A stretch of 35,412 nt of DNA. It comes from Butyriboletus loyo (taxonomy: Eukaryota > Basidiomycota > Agaricomycetes > Boletales > Boletaceae). The stretch lies in assembly GCA_038093515.1 (NCBI GenBank), contig JBBPSI010000240.1, forward strand, positions 1 to 35,412. Direction: 5' to 3'. Both the position numbers and the translations under genes were made by a program. Under the pieces are notes generated by a model, which worked only from the letters and a program-made list of their open reading frames with translations, made no database searches and was not told where the DNA came from. Below, piece by piece: positions 20,761 to 30,326 of the stretch (its first letter is position 1; the number at the start of each line of letters is the position of its first letter).

Positions 20761-22739
20761 TCAAGCCTGAAGGAGCTCCTCTGCCTTCTTAGACCGTGGT
20801 ACGATCCTACACTTGAACGGCTTGACATGGCTGCAAAATCGATCATTAGCAAATCCACACCAGAGCAAATTCATAAACTCACCGCATGACCCCCTCCTTG
20901 GCGTCATACTTCGGCAAGCACTCCACCCCGTTGTCGACACGCCTCGACACGTCCAATGTCGCCAGCGCCATCGCGACACATGTAAGGATTGTCAACTCTG
21001 CCAAGGGTGCACCCGGACACGACCGTCTTCCCCACCCGAAACACAGTTCACGTGGGTCGAGTTGCTTATTCTCGCCAAAGAACCTCTCCGGATCGAAGAC
21101 ATCCGGGTCGGGATATATCTCTGGGTCGGATAGCATAAACCTACATTTCATGTGGATGAGACCCCGAATGGATGTCATTCCCGAGAAGTCACGAACCAAA
21201 TGTTCGCGAGAAGGTATGTCCCTTTGGGGATTAAATATCCCTCGTAGATGATATCCTGTGTCGTGACATGAGTTGCTAGCACGCAAGTCAGGCCAAAAAT
21301 GCAACATGCGCGAAGAAGAAGCGTACCGAGTGAAACCACCACGTGCCAGCGAAGAAGTTCCATACAGATTGCATTTACGTACGGAAGCGCATCATGATCC
21401 TCAAGGGTCGGAAGTCTGTCATGTCCAACGACAGCATCCACTTCCGCCTGCGCCTTCTTCATAATTTCTGGGTGCATTGTCATGGCCAGGAAAAATGCGG
21501 ATAGTGTAGACGGTGTCTGTTTCCGCGCCATTCAGTATCATTCTCTTGTCGATGAAAAACCTGCAACGCACAGTGTCTGATGCACCTGTCAATCATAAAA
21601 TCACGATTAATGCAAGTTCGATCGTCTCCGAGAACCATATGCCGAAGCCATACCCAGGTACATGGAAAAAGAAGCCCACTTCAAAATCCTTTCTTCCTCG
21701 GTGGTGACACCTTCCTGAAGCACCCGTGACATAAACGACGGCGCAGCATTGCCCATTGCCTAGCCCTGCATCAGCGTACATGCACAACGAACCCGAAGAG
21801 GCAACATACCAGTTGCTCCAACACGAATTCGTATGGCGTGTCCGCCGCCTCGCTGATTATTTTTTGCCATTGTTTTGCATCTTTGTGGAAACCAGCTCCT
21901 GGGAACCACTCAGGCAAGTATCGCACTAGCCGAGTTCCTCAAGCAACTGCAATGCATCGAATGTAAAACGTACAGATCGGAAGCATGTCAACCAGAAATC
22001 GACCCGGCGTAGTCACCACGGAGAAATTGTCCATGGCTTTGTTGGCCATCTCCACGAGCGGATCACCGTCTTCCTTAACGGTGTAACCATGCGAGATCTT
22101 TAAGATCACCGCACCGGCCGTTCTTCCCAAAATGTGTCAGATCAACACAATCATCCGGAGCCAATCAGTACCTCACCTGTGACAATGAGCGATCAGATCA
22201 TCAGGGTTCTTCAACACATTGCGTAGCAATTGTTTCGCTTCCGCTTCTTCGGCAGGGTAGAATGACCGAAGGCTACTCTTGCTGCCAATCTGCTGATGGA
22301 AGAACTTGCGATGCTTTCGGTGCGCATCACCATATTGTAGAAAATTAGTGCTATTACCCCAGCCGACGAGGTCACCGCCCATCGTGAAATGGGGTCTGTT
22401 GGACGTGATGGCATTCTTCTTCCCAAGTAGGTCTTTGGTCACCTTGGGGGAGTTGAGAACGATGCATCGCGTGCCCATCAAGTTGAGGGATATGACAGGG
22501 CCTGGCGAAGAATGAGCAACGTATGTATTTTTGTGTGATAGGTATTTGCACTTGCCATATTTTCGGCTCATAGCCCCCCATGTTTTATACGGAGCATGTA
22601 TCGGAATGTCGAGGAGGCTTCCGATGAGCGGCCACCCAGAAGGCCCAGGCGGGAGGGGAGTCCTCTTCTTCCAGGCAATTCGCCCAACGAGGTGCAATGC
22701 CAAACCAAAAATGCAGACATGAAGGATTCGGATACCCAT
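20761..22739 (-). CDS. Cytochrome P450 monooxygenase, intact (family copy 2)
   Basis: The ten exons are 22739-22556, 22501-22177, 22122-21974, 21925-21810, 21759-21654, 21585-21572, 21516-21327, 21275-21197, 21140-20883 and 20830-20761, which together give 496 residues without an internal stop. The protein has an N-terminal membrane anchor (ILHVCIFGLALHLVG), a proline hinge (PLPPGPSGWPLIG), an I-helix motif GASDTT (294-299), ExxR as ELLR (351-354), the PERF motif DPERF, and the haem loop FGWGRRSCPG with Cys429 as ligand. It resembles the fungal E-class group I P450s annotated as O-methylsterigmatocystin oxidoreductase-like (CYP64-type), an ER-bound hydroxylase family. The substrate is unknown, and no secondary-metabolite backbone gene is seen. 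Intron 1 has a GC donor (GCAAGT), and intron 8 a GTTCGT donor. The I-helix motif has Ala at the second position where Gly is usual and where copy 3 has Gly. The ATG at 22739 matches the start of the other copies. Confidence 0.93.
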
Positions 22740-22821
22740 GATTGCAACGCAATGGAACTGATTGCAGGAGATATACAATAATTGGGTATGACCGGCGTCA
22801 TGTTTATCGAATTCGAAAGAG

Positions 22822-22828
22822 TTTTATA
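22822..22828 (-). promoter_or_regulatory. TATA box of P450 copy 2
   Basis: On the - strand, TATAAAA lies 89 nt before the ATG, within GCATGATATAAAACTC, a block shared with the pseudogene's promoter. Confidence 0.65.
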
Positions 22829-24200
22829 TCATGCAATTCCTGAGTTTGAACGCGCAATAAAGCAGCGACGGCATGAATGGTTGATCTAGATTGACATTGA
22901 CATGGCTCCGTTGATTTAACCCAGATAACGACCAACACAGGCACTATCACTTACATCTAAGTGGCCGGAGTTGCAAAATGTTTCAACACCACACGTCGTC
23001 TCTCCGATCTCGGGGCAGGTCGGGTGAACGTGTGTGACGCGGAGGAGAGAAAGGGTTAGCGGGTGTCTTTGGGGGGTTCTCTGAATACCTCGGTAATTGA
23101 CACCCTGGTTTCCCTCGTAGTCCAATGCCGCCGGTTGCCACAATGCTGCCACAAGAGGCACTGTGCTACTGCTTTGTCACAATTTGACGTCCCGCGCTCA
23201 GCAGGATTGTGTGGGCGGCAATTTGGTGTACGTGCCAGGAACAGATTCGAACGATAGCCGTCCCATGTTGTTTGGGGAGGCTTTCCACGAATTTTAAGAT
23301 CGTCTGGCAGGGATCTTCGGTTTTCCCTATGTAAGCGAATTAGATGCACGATTTATTGTTACCTGGGCTACCGCTTTGCAGCGACTTTGTTTTCCTGGAA
23401 ATGTTTTGTAGTGCCCGTATTCCCCCATTAGTGTCCACGTCACCGATCTCTGCTAGTACCGCCCTTGATGGCCTCGGGCGTCCGTCTCTTCGTTAAACGA
23501 TATTCATGAGTGGCTAGGTGGGCATCTGACCGTGAGTGAGCAACTTGGGCTGTATTCAGAGTCCAAGGCATTGGGAAGGTTTCCATGAGGTAGTGGGCCG
23601 ACCTGAGCAGATTCGTGAGCTAAGATGGCCTTGTTGTCACGTCGCCAACCCAATCGATGCTCGAATCCTAGTTTCCAACGGTCAATGCATACAAAAAATC
23701 CGATGACCGCACACGACCGAGCGACTTGATCATACCTCAACGCTCTCCCCACGCTGGGTTGTTTTCCCCGGGTGTAGCCAATTTAGCCGAAACTCGGAGC
23801 AGGTAGCAGAGACTGCAGTGTTCCTCACCATTTTCGACGCATGATTTCCTTGCTCGCCGTCCTCTGATTCATGTACAGTTCTCGATCTGGGTCTGTAGTA
23901 TGAAAGAGTTGGCGAGCAAAAACGTTTAAACTTGTCTTGCAATTGCCTGGACAATACTGAAGGAAGTAAAATCATTGATAAAGAGTGTCCCGAGTCACTT
24001 TGATCAAATCAAACCCGGTCCGCATTATGGCACAATCACATTGAACAAGACATCTTGAGACCACCTTATCAGTGGTGGTGTCTCTACTTCCCACGGGATC
24101 AACATCTCAGAAACTTATAGGTGATTATAAGCGACTTCACAACGATCATGATCAAGGAAGGCCTGTGCCAACTCGAGTCTTCGTAGTAGTCGCTTACTCC
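22829..24200. other. Intergenic region between P450 copies 2 and 3
   Basis: No gene is supported. A tract at about 23520-23820 resembles 27625-27870 in the same orientation. Shared blocks include TTTCCATGAGGTAG, GTGAGCTAAGATG and TTAGCCGAA. The two tracts lie upstream of P450 copies 2 and 3 respectively, which indicates that upstream sequence was duplicated along with the genes. Confidence 0.5.
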
Positions 24201-24400
24201 CTCCAAAGATCTGTGGACGAACCCATGGTACCCTGAGAGTTCCACAGGCTACGCACAACTCATTCGCACACCACCCTACCCTGTGAAGACGCTATATACC
24301 TGATTACTAACTGGTTTCAAAAAGAAGTTCGCGCAATTGCATGTACAGCGGAGAGGTTTCGTGTGAGAGAACTCATTTTCATAATATAGAAATGACAATG
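24195..24400. repeat. 3'-flank repeat of P450 copy 3
   Basis: It contains CAAAGATCTGTGGACGA and CCCTGTGAAGACGCTATATA. These resemble the reverse complement of 3090-3200 and, more weakly, sequence near 20605. The relationship is recognisable by eye but diverged. Confidence 0.45.
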
Positions 24401-24523
24401 ATAATTCATAGATAACAAGTACAGAGAAATAGATGTCTACAGTCACATACATAGATAGGAAGACCAGTTACTGTTGGGTGAAATCCTCCCGTACCATCAT
24501 TTCCATCCTTCAGACCAAGTACA

Positions 24524-26503
24524 TCAAACCTGAAGGAGCCCCTCCGCTTTCTTCGATCTCGATACGATCCTACACTTGAACGGCTTGACGTGACTGCAAA
24601 ATCAATCATTAGTAAATCCGTACTAGAGCAAATTCATAAACTCACCGTATGCTCCCCTCCGTGGGGTCATACTTTGGCACGCACTCCACACCATTGTCGA
24701 CTCGCCTCGACACATCCAATGTCGCCAACACCATCGTAACACATGCAAAGATCGTCAACTCTGCCAGGGATGCACCCGGACACGACCGCCTTCCCCACCC
24801 GAAACACACTTCACGTGGGTCAAGCTGCTTATTCTCGCCCAGGAACCTCTCCGGGTCAAAGACATCCGGATCGGGATATGTCTCTGGGTCGGATAACATA
24901 AACCTATATTTCATGTGGATGAGATCCCGAATGGATGTCACTTTGGGCAAGTCACGAACCAAATGTTCGGGAGAAGATGTGTCCCTTTGGGGATCAAATA
25001 TCCCTCGTAGACGATATCCTGTGTGCTGACATGGTTTACTAGCGTCACATAAGCTTCAATCAAACCAGAGATACACACACGCGAATATGCGTACCCAGTG
25101 GACCTACCACATGCCAGCGAAGAAGTTCCAGACAGATCGCATTTACGTACGGAAGCGCATCATGATCCTCAAGGGTCGGAAGTCTGTCGTGTCCAACCAT
25201 AGCATCCACTTCCGCCTGCGCCTTCTTCATAATTTCTGGGTGCATTGTCATGGCCAGGAAAAATGCAGATAGTGTAGATGGTGTCTGTTTCCGCGCCTTT
25301 CAGTGTCTCTCTTGTCGATGAAAGACCTGCAACGCACAGTGTCTGATCCAGCTGATAAATCATAGAATAACAATTGGTGTAAGTCGAACCGTCTCGAGAG
25401 CTGAAACCGTACCCAGGTACATGGAAAGAGAAGCCCACTTCAGAACTTCTTCTTCCTCGGGAGTGGCGCCTTCCTGAAGCACCCGTGATATAAACGATGG
25501 TGCAGCATTGCCCTTTGCCTAATCCTGAATCAGCGTACAGGCACAACGAACTCGAAGAGAAAACATACCAATTGCTCCAACACGAACTCGTATGGCGTGC
25601 TCACGGCCTCGCTCAGCATTTTTCGCCATTGTCTTGCATCTTTGTGGAAACCAGCTCCTGGGAACCACTCAGGCAAGTATCGTACTAGCCAAGTTCCTCA
25701 AGCAACCGCAATGCATCGAAGAAACTTGTAAAACATACAGATCGGAAATATGTCCACTACAAACCGTCCTGGCGTAGCGATGTCGGATAAATTGTCCATG
25801 GCTCTATTAGCCATCTCCACGAGCGGATCATCATCTTCCTTAACGGTGTAACCATGCGAGATCTTTAAGATCACCGCGCCTGCCATTCTTCCCAAAATAT
25901 GTCGCATTAGTACGACTATCCGGAGCCAACTAGTACCGCACCTGTGACAATGAGCGATCAGATCATCAGGGTTCTTCAACACATTGCGTAGCAATTGCTT
26001 CACTTCCGCTTCTTCGGCAGGGTAGAATGACCGCAGGCTACTCTTGCTGCCAATCTGCTGATGGAAGAACTTGCGATGTTTTCTGTGTGTGTCACCGTAT
26101 TGTAGAAGACCAGTCATATCACCCCAACCGACGAGGTCACCGCCCATCGTGAAGTGTGGCCTGTTTGACGTGATGGCACTACTCTTCTCGAGTAGGTCTG
26201 AGGCCACCTTGGGGGAGTTGAGAATGACGTATCGCATGCCCATCACATTGAGAGATAAGATAGGGCCTGGGGTAGAATGAGCGGCCTGTGTATTCTATGT
26301 AAAGCATATTTCTACTTGCCATATTTTGCACTCATAGCCCCCCACGCTTTGTACGGGGTATGTATCAGAAAATCGCGCATATTTCCGATGAGCGGCCACC
26401 CAGGTGGCCCAGGGGGGAACGGAGTCTTCCTTCTCGGGATAAGACATCTCACGAGGTACCATGTCAAACCGGCAAGGCAGACATAAAGGACGTGGGTACC
26501 CAT
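24524..26503 (-). CDS. Cytochrome P450 monooxygenase, intact (family copy 3)
   Basis: The ten exons are 26503-26320, 26266-25942, 25887-25739, 25684-25569, 25518-25413, 25351-25338, 25284-25095, 25038-24960, 24903-24646 and 24593-24524. Each has exactly the same length as its counterpart in copy 2, again giving 496 residues. The N-terminal anchor (VLYVCLAGLTWYLV), hinge (PFPPGPPGWPLIG), I-helix AGSDTT, ELLR, DPERF and haem loop FGWGRRSCPG are all present. The first exon has diverged more from copies 1 and 2 than the middle of the protein, where long blocks are identical (for example KNPDDLIAHCHR). Intron 1 keeps the GC donor. The start is 3764 bp and the stop 3763 bp from those of copy 2, as expected of a tandem duplication. 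It is probably an ER membrane hydroxylase of the same CYP64-like group. The substrate is unknown. Confidence 0.93.
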
Positions 26504-26574
26504 GAGTTCACGTCGATGAAACTGTGATACGAGGGGCAATCAGAAGCTGGGTCACGATTAGCATCTTCATGGAA

Positions 26575-26581
26575 TTTTATA
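26575..26581 (-). promoter_or_regulatory. TATA box of P450 copy 3
   Basis: On the - strand, TATAAAA lies 78 nt before the ATG. The sequence between it and the ATG (CCATGAAGATG, then CGTGACCCAGCTTCTGATTG) is almost the same as at 29413-29453, which identifies the latter as a promoter copy. Confidence 0.65.
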
Positions 26582-27209
26582 CCACACACCACCTGCATTT
26601 GAACTCAAAATTACCGCCATTGAGTGGGCGTGCTAGCCTTGAGGACAAACAGGAAACTGTCAATTAGCTGCCTGGAAGCGATGGAACGGGGTGTTAAACC
26701 AGCTGCCAATGGGTCCCATTGACCCCAAGCCTTCCAAATTGGGATGATGGACCCTTGATGTCAATTGCATCCGTGATGGTTCCGTTCCAAGTCATCTACA
26801 ACCGTAGCCGAGTCAAAAACGAGCAAAAAGCTCGCCAAAGGTTCCGTCATCGCAATCAGAGCTCTCAAACGGGCCTTGGGAGAGTCGTCAAGCGATAACG
26901 TTACTGTCTGCTTTGCAGATGCAGTCGTCCCAATACACGTGGGATATCGTAAGGCTGCTGGTGACCTTGGACACCCTTGGGATCTGAGATTTCATTATAA
27001 CGACCTATGTTATTTGATTGGCCATATTACATAATGATGCGACGTTCCTTGTCCTCGATCATACCGCACTTCGTAGTACATACCTGGAAGACCTCTCTTA
27101 TATTATGGCACTCGCGTTACAACTTACTACTTGGAGGCATATGGAAGACTTCTGAGTCAGTACACTTAGTAGTGATCGGGGTTATCTGTAGTAGCCACGT
27201 AATCCCAAC

Positions 27210-27475
27210 TACACGCTATCGCCACCAATATTGTCTCCCACGGTCCGCAGACGTGTTTGCTCGTCATCCACAACAGCGAGCTCGTAAACTCATCCGTTTC
27301 TCGTCACTTTTTCCCCGTTTCTTCAGTAACTGCGATCCGTAATTACCCGCTATCACCGCTACTGTTTTCCATGGTCCACAGACACATTTGCTCATTGTCC
27401 ACAACAGCAAGCTCATATATTACGTATAAGTCGTCCATTTCTCGTCTATTTCCCCCCTATGTTACTTGTAGCACA
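27210..27475. repeat. Diverged two-unit tandem repeat (about 130 bp per unit)
   Basis: Unit 1 at about 27210-27335 and unit 2 at about 27345-27475 share, in order, CGCTATC, GGTCC(G/A)CAGAC, TTTGCTC, TCCACAACAGC, AGCTC, TCGTCcA(T)TTTC-like blocks and a TTACTTGTAG/TTCAGTAAC-like end. Identity looks to be near three quarters. It is non-coding. Confidence 0.6.
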
Positions 27476-27624
27476 CTGACATAACATTCTATAACATATA
27501 AGATATGTCATGGAAGTTCACTTGTGTGCTGTTCTCCAACAGTCACTCCTTGTGCCGCCTTCCTGGCTTCAGCGTCCAGCTTCTCGTTCCATGACATCCC
27601 AGAGCGGAAAGGGAATCATCTAAC

Positions 27625-27870
27625 TGTATATGAGCAAGTTCGTATCTAGAGTTCGAGGCGTTGGAGATTTCCATGAGGTAGCGGGCCAACCCGAGTACGT
27701 TTGTGAGCTAAGATGACCTTGTCATCGCGCCTCCGATCATTCTCTCGTATTCCACCCTGTTCTTGAATCCAAGCTGGTCATGACAGCTCCCCCTCGCTAT
27801 ATTGCTTTGGGGGACATAGCCGGCCGGCCATCTGCCACACTTAGCCGAAGTTCTGAGAGGGATGTAAACC
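27625..27870. repeat. Duplicated non-coding tract upstream of P450 copy 3
   Basis: Counterpart of 23520-23820, sharing GAGCAA, TTTCCATGAGGTAG, GGGCC, GTGAGCTAAGATG, CTTG and TTAGCCGAA in the same order. It lies about 350 bp further from its gene than the tract of copy 2, so one intergenic region has gained or lost sequence since duplication. Confidence 0.5.
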
Positions 27871-29385
27871 CCTGACGGCACGTACTTTTCCTTTCTTACC
27901 AGTCATGCCTCCAATCACAGCCCTTGACAGCGATATCACGCCACCGACTTTGATAGGTCACATCTTTTGCAGTGCACTTAACGGAGCGGTCTCCCTCTCG
28001 CTGAGAACATCCCCTCATCGTCACCTTTCTGTCTTCGCAATTTCATGGTGCACTCCTGCGGCTTTCTCGTGTCAGTCCCTACTAACTCCATTCGCTGTGT
28101 TAAAAAAAATCCATCACTAGGAATAACCGTGGATAGTTTACACTCATACTTAGTCATATCACTACATTTCCTTTTTTGGTAACTGCCGGCCAGTTATGTC
28201 AACCACTTACCAAATGCATCCACCCTATCAAAGTCTCTTGCCAGGCAGACCTTCGAAAGTCGCCAAAAATGTTCTGCCGCCACCGCCGCCGCTTCCCACT
28301 CCATTCGTCGCACGTACGTCACATTGCCCTACGCTATACCGTATGCACGACATGTCTTGTTGCGACGATTATGGCAAGTGGTAGCGCATTACCTCCTGGT
28401 GCCACACAGTGGCTTGAACGGGATTACCATAATACCAATGGCTACATTCGTGTCTCAAACTAGGTCTGGGGACCCCCGAAACACCACACCCTTTCTTTCC
28501 TTCATTTCACGCACGCAGACCCGACCTGTCTCGGGAACGGAGAGACGAGGATGTGGACCGCAATTAAGGCTATTAAGGGCGGTTCAAAGGGGATAAGGTC
28601 TGGTGATGGAATGAAGTCTGAGATAGAGTGGCACCGAGGAGGATTGGCCGGACCTTGCTTCAGTAAGGCGCTTTCATTCATCCGAGGGATAAAATATTGA
28701 TGATGTGAGACCATGGGCTAAGTATGTCTCGAATGATTTGTGCTCTGTCCACGTCACATTTATGAGGGCCCCGCGACGCGGCAGAATCATTCAGTAAACA
28801 AACTGAGAGGGGACAAAGAGCGACTGGCTACGGCGTCATTCCAGAAGATAGAGGGTGGGTGGGTGACTACATAGAGAGGAGGTCCAAACCTTGGCAGTGT
28901 CGAACCCACACTCATCAGCATTCGAAGAACCCGTTGCAATTTGGAATGGGCTTCGCTAGAGTTTTCTTTCGAGTCGACTGTGTAAAGTTTGTCCCATTTA
29001 GATAAGTTTGTTCTGTAAGCTCTAAACGGCTTGTGGCGACACACATGTCTTGGAATTGTGCCACTGGCCCACTGCGTCGTTCGAGGAGGTACTTAATAGG
29101 AAGATAGAATGGAGGAGGTTCACGTGGCGTTGCCGAACACCGGTCTCGATACTACGTCAGATATGGCCCCTGTCGTCCGTAGTGCGATCCTTGCTGTACA
29201 TGATTATCTGGGTTTGGCCATGTCAACACCACTCGGACGTCTGTTATCAGCGTTCTGATCCCACCATTCCACGTTCAAATGGGGGGGTCGTATGGTATGA
29301 CATCAGTCTACATTTCGTAAAGACCATATTTGATCGCAACCCACCTTCTGTTTGTCTGTCCTATCATACTTCCATCATGCCAAAG

Positions 29386-29535
29386 TGTCGCATGCTATAA
29401 AACTCATTAGAATTCCATGAAGATGACATTAATCGTGACCCAGCTTCTGATTGCCACCCATATCACAGTTCCACTGACTTGAACACATGGGTGTTCACCA
29501 CATAATGTAGTCGCATTGTCATGTAGCACATGGCC
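29386..29535 (+). pseudogene. P450 promoter and start-codon remnant (family copy 4)
   Basis: From GCATGCTATAAAACTCATT onward the sequence follows the promoter of P450 copy 3 closely (CCATGAAGATG, CGTGACCCAGCTTCTGATTG, ATCACAGTT, TGAACxCATGGGT), with TATAAAA at 29396-29402 and the matching ATG at 29487. After six further codons the frame hits TAG. Similarity to the first exon fades out near 29535, where a minisatellite begins. The rest of the gene is absent from the window. It points right, opposite to copies 2 and 3. Confidence 0.75.
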
Positions 29536-29562
29536 ACCCTGGGTTGACAATATCACTTGGTA

Positions 29563-29852
29563 GACAGGCAGGCCTGGAGGGGGTATATACTACAGACGAA
29601 TGGGCCTGCTAAGGGTAAATATCATAGTTATATTACAGGTGAGTGCAGACAAGCAGGCCCTTGGGGTATTATGTACTTCAGATGGGGGAGCCTGCTAGGG
29701 GTGCATGGAATAGTTGTGCTACTGATGGTGGGCCTGTAGGGTGATATGGAATGCAGATGAAGGGGCCCATGGGTGGAAATGTGACTCAGACAAGCAGGCC
29801 CTCAGGGTGGTATGTGCTATGGATGGGCAGGCCTGCTGGGAGTAATTGTGAG
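29563..29852. repeat. Degenerate minisatellite
   Basis: About eight units of 32-50 bp alternate in form. Most contain a GGCCTG/GGCCCT core followed by GGGGTA or GGGT, and half begin GACAAGCAGGCC (for example at 29648 and 29789). Grouping them in pairs gives about four higher-order units. It sits exactly between the P450 stub and the copia element's left end. Confidence 0.7.
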
Positions 29853-29939
29853 GGCTGTGTTTCGGAATGATAAAGTCCGAGCAGGCGCACCGAGGGCAAT
29901 GAAGGATGCAAGGGTAAACCTATCAGTGGAAAGACTCAC

Positions 29940-30307
29940 TGATAATACGAGAGTGAGAGTATCACAAACAGAGTATAAGGAGCAAGGCTCAACTTAGAGA
30001 TATCACAGTAGTGATGATAGAACTGAAAGATCTAAAGAAAAGCGACAAGCCATAAGGGCTGTCTTATATACAGTACATGAGTGTTTGTACTTATGTTCTG
30101 TATAGTACCTTTATAAGGTATAGTATGAAATACATGACAATATGATAGAGATAAGAGATAAGACTAAGCATATCATCCAATAGCATAATAAGAGCTATTT
30201 GTAATGTGATAAGCGTGACTAGGTCCAGACAATGATGTCATATAGACCAGTCTAGAAACGTAGTGGCTGTAAGTGAAATACAGAAATAGAACACTACCGT
30301 TTCAACA
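29940..30307 (-). repeat. 3' LTR of the copia element
   Basis: The LTR starts firmly at 30307: on the - strand a purine tract is followed at once by TGTTGAAAC, only 19 nt after the pol stop. A TATA element (CTGTATATAAG on the - strand, near 30064-30071) marks U3, with CATTGTCTGG and repeated ATAAGAG-like blocks before it. The outer end is uncertain: a TG at 29940 gives 368 bp, and a TG at about 29927 is an alternative. Confidence 0.6.
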
Positions 30308-30321
30308 CTCCTCCTCGCTTT
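30308..30321 (-). other. Polypurine tract of the copia element
   Basis: On the - strand, AAGCGAGGAGGAG abuts the LTR's TG. Such a tract primes plus-strand DNA synthesis in LTR retrotransposons. The single C interrupts an otherwise purine run. Confidence 0.75.
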
Positions 30322-30326
30322 TAGCA

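Larger units (their letters stand above)
26582..29385. other. Gene-poor stretch upstream of P450 copy 3
   Basis: Frames here are short, overlapping and without recognisable domains. The stretch contains a two-unit tandem repeat (27210-27475), the duplicated upstream tract (27625-27870) and a block near 28500-28555 shared with 7585-7640. Nothing else can be supported. Confidence 0.45.
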
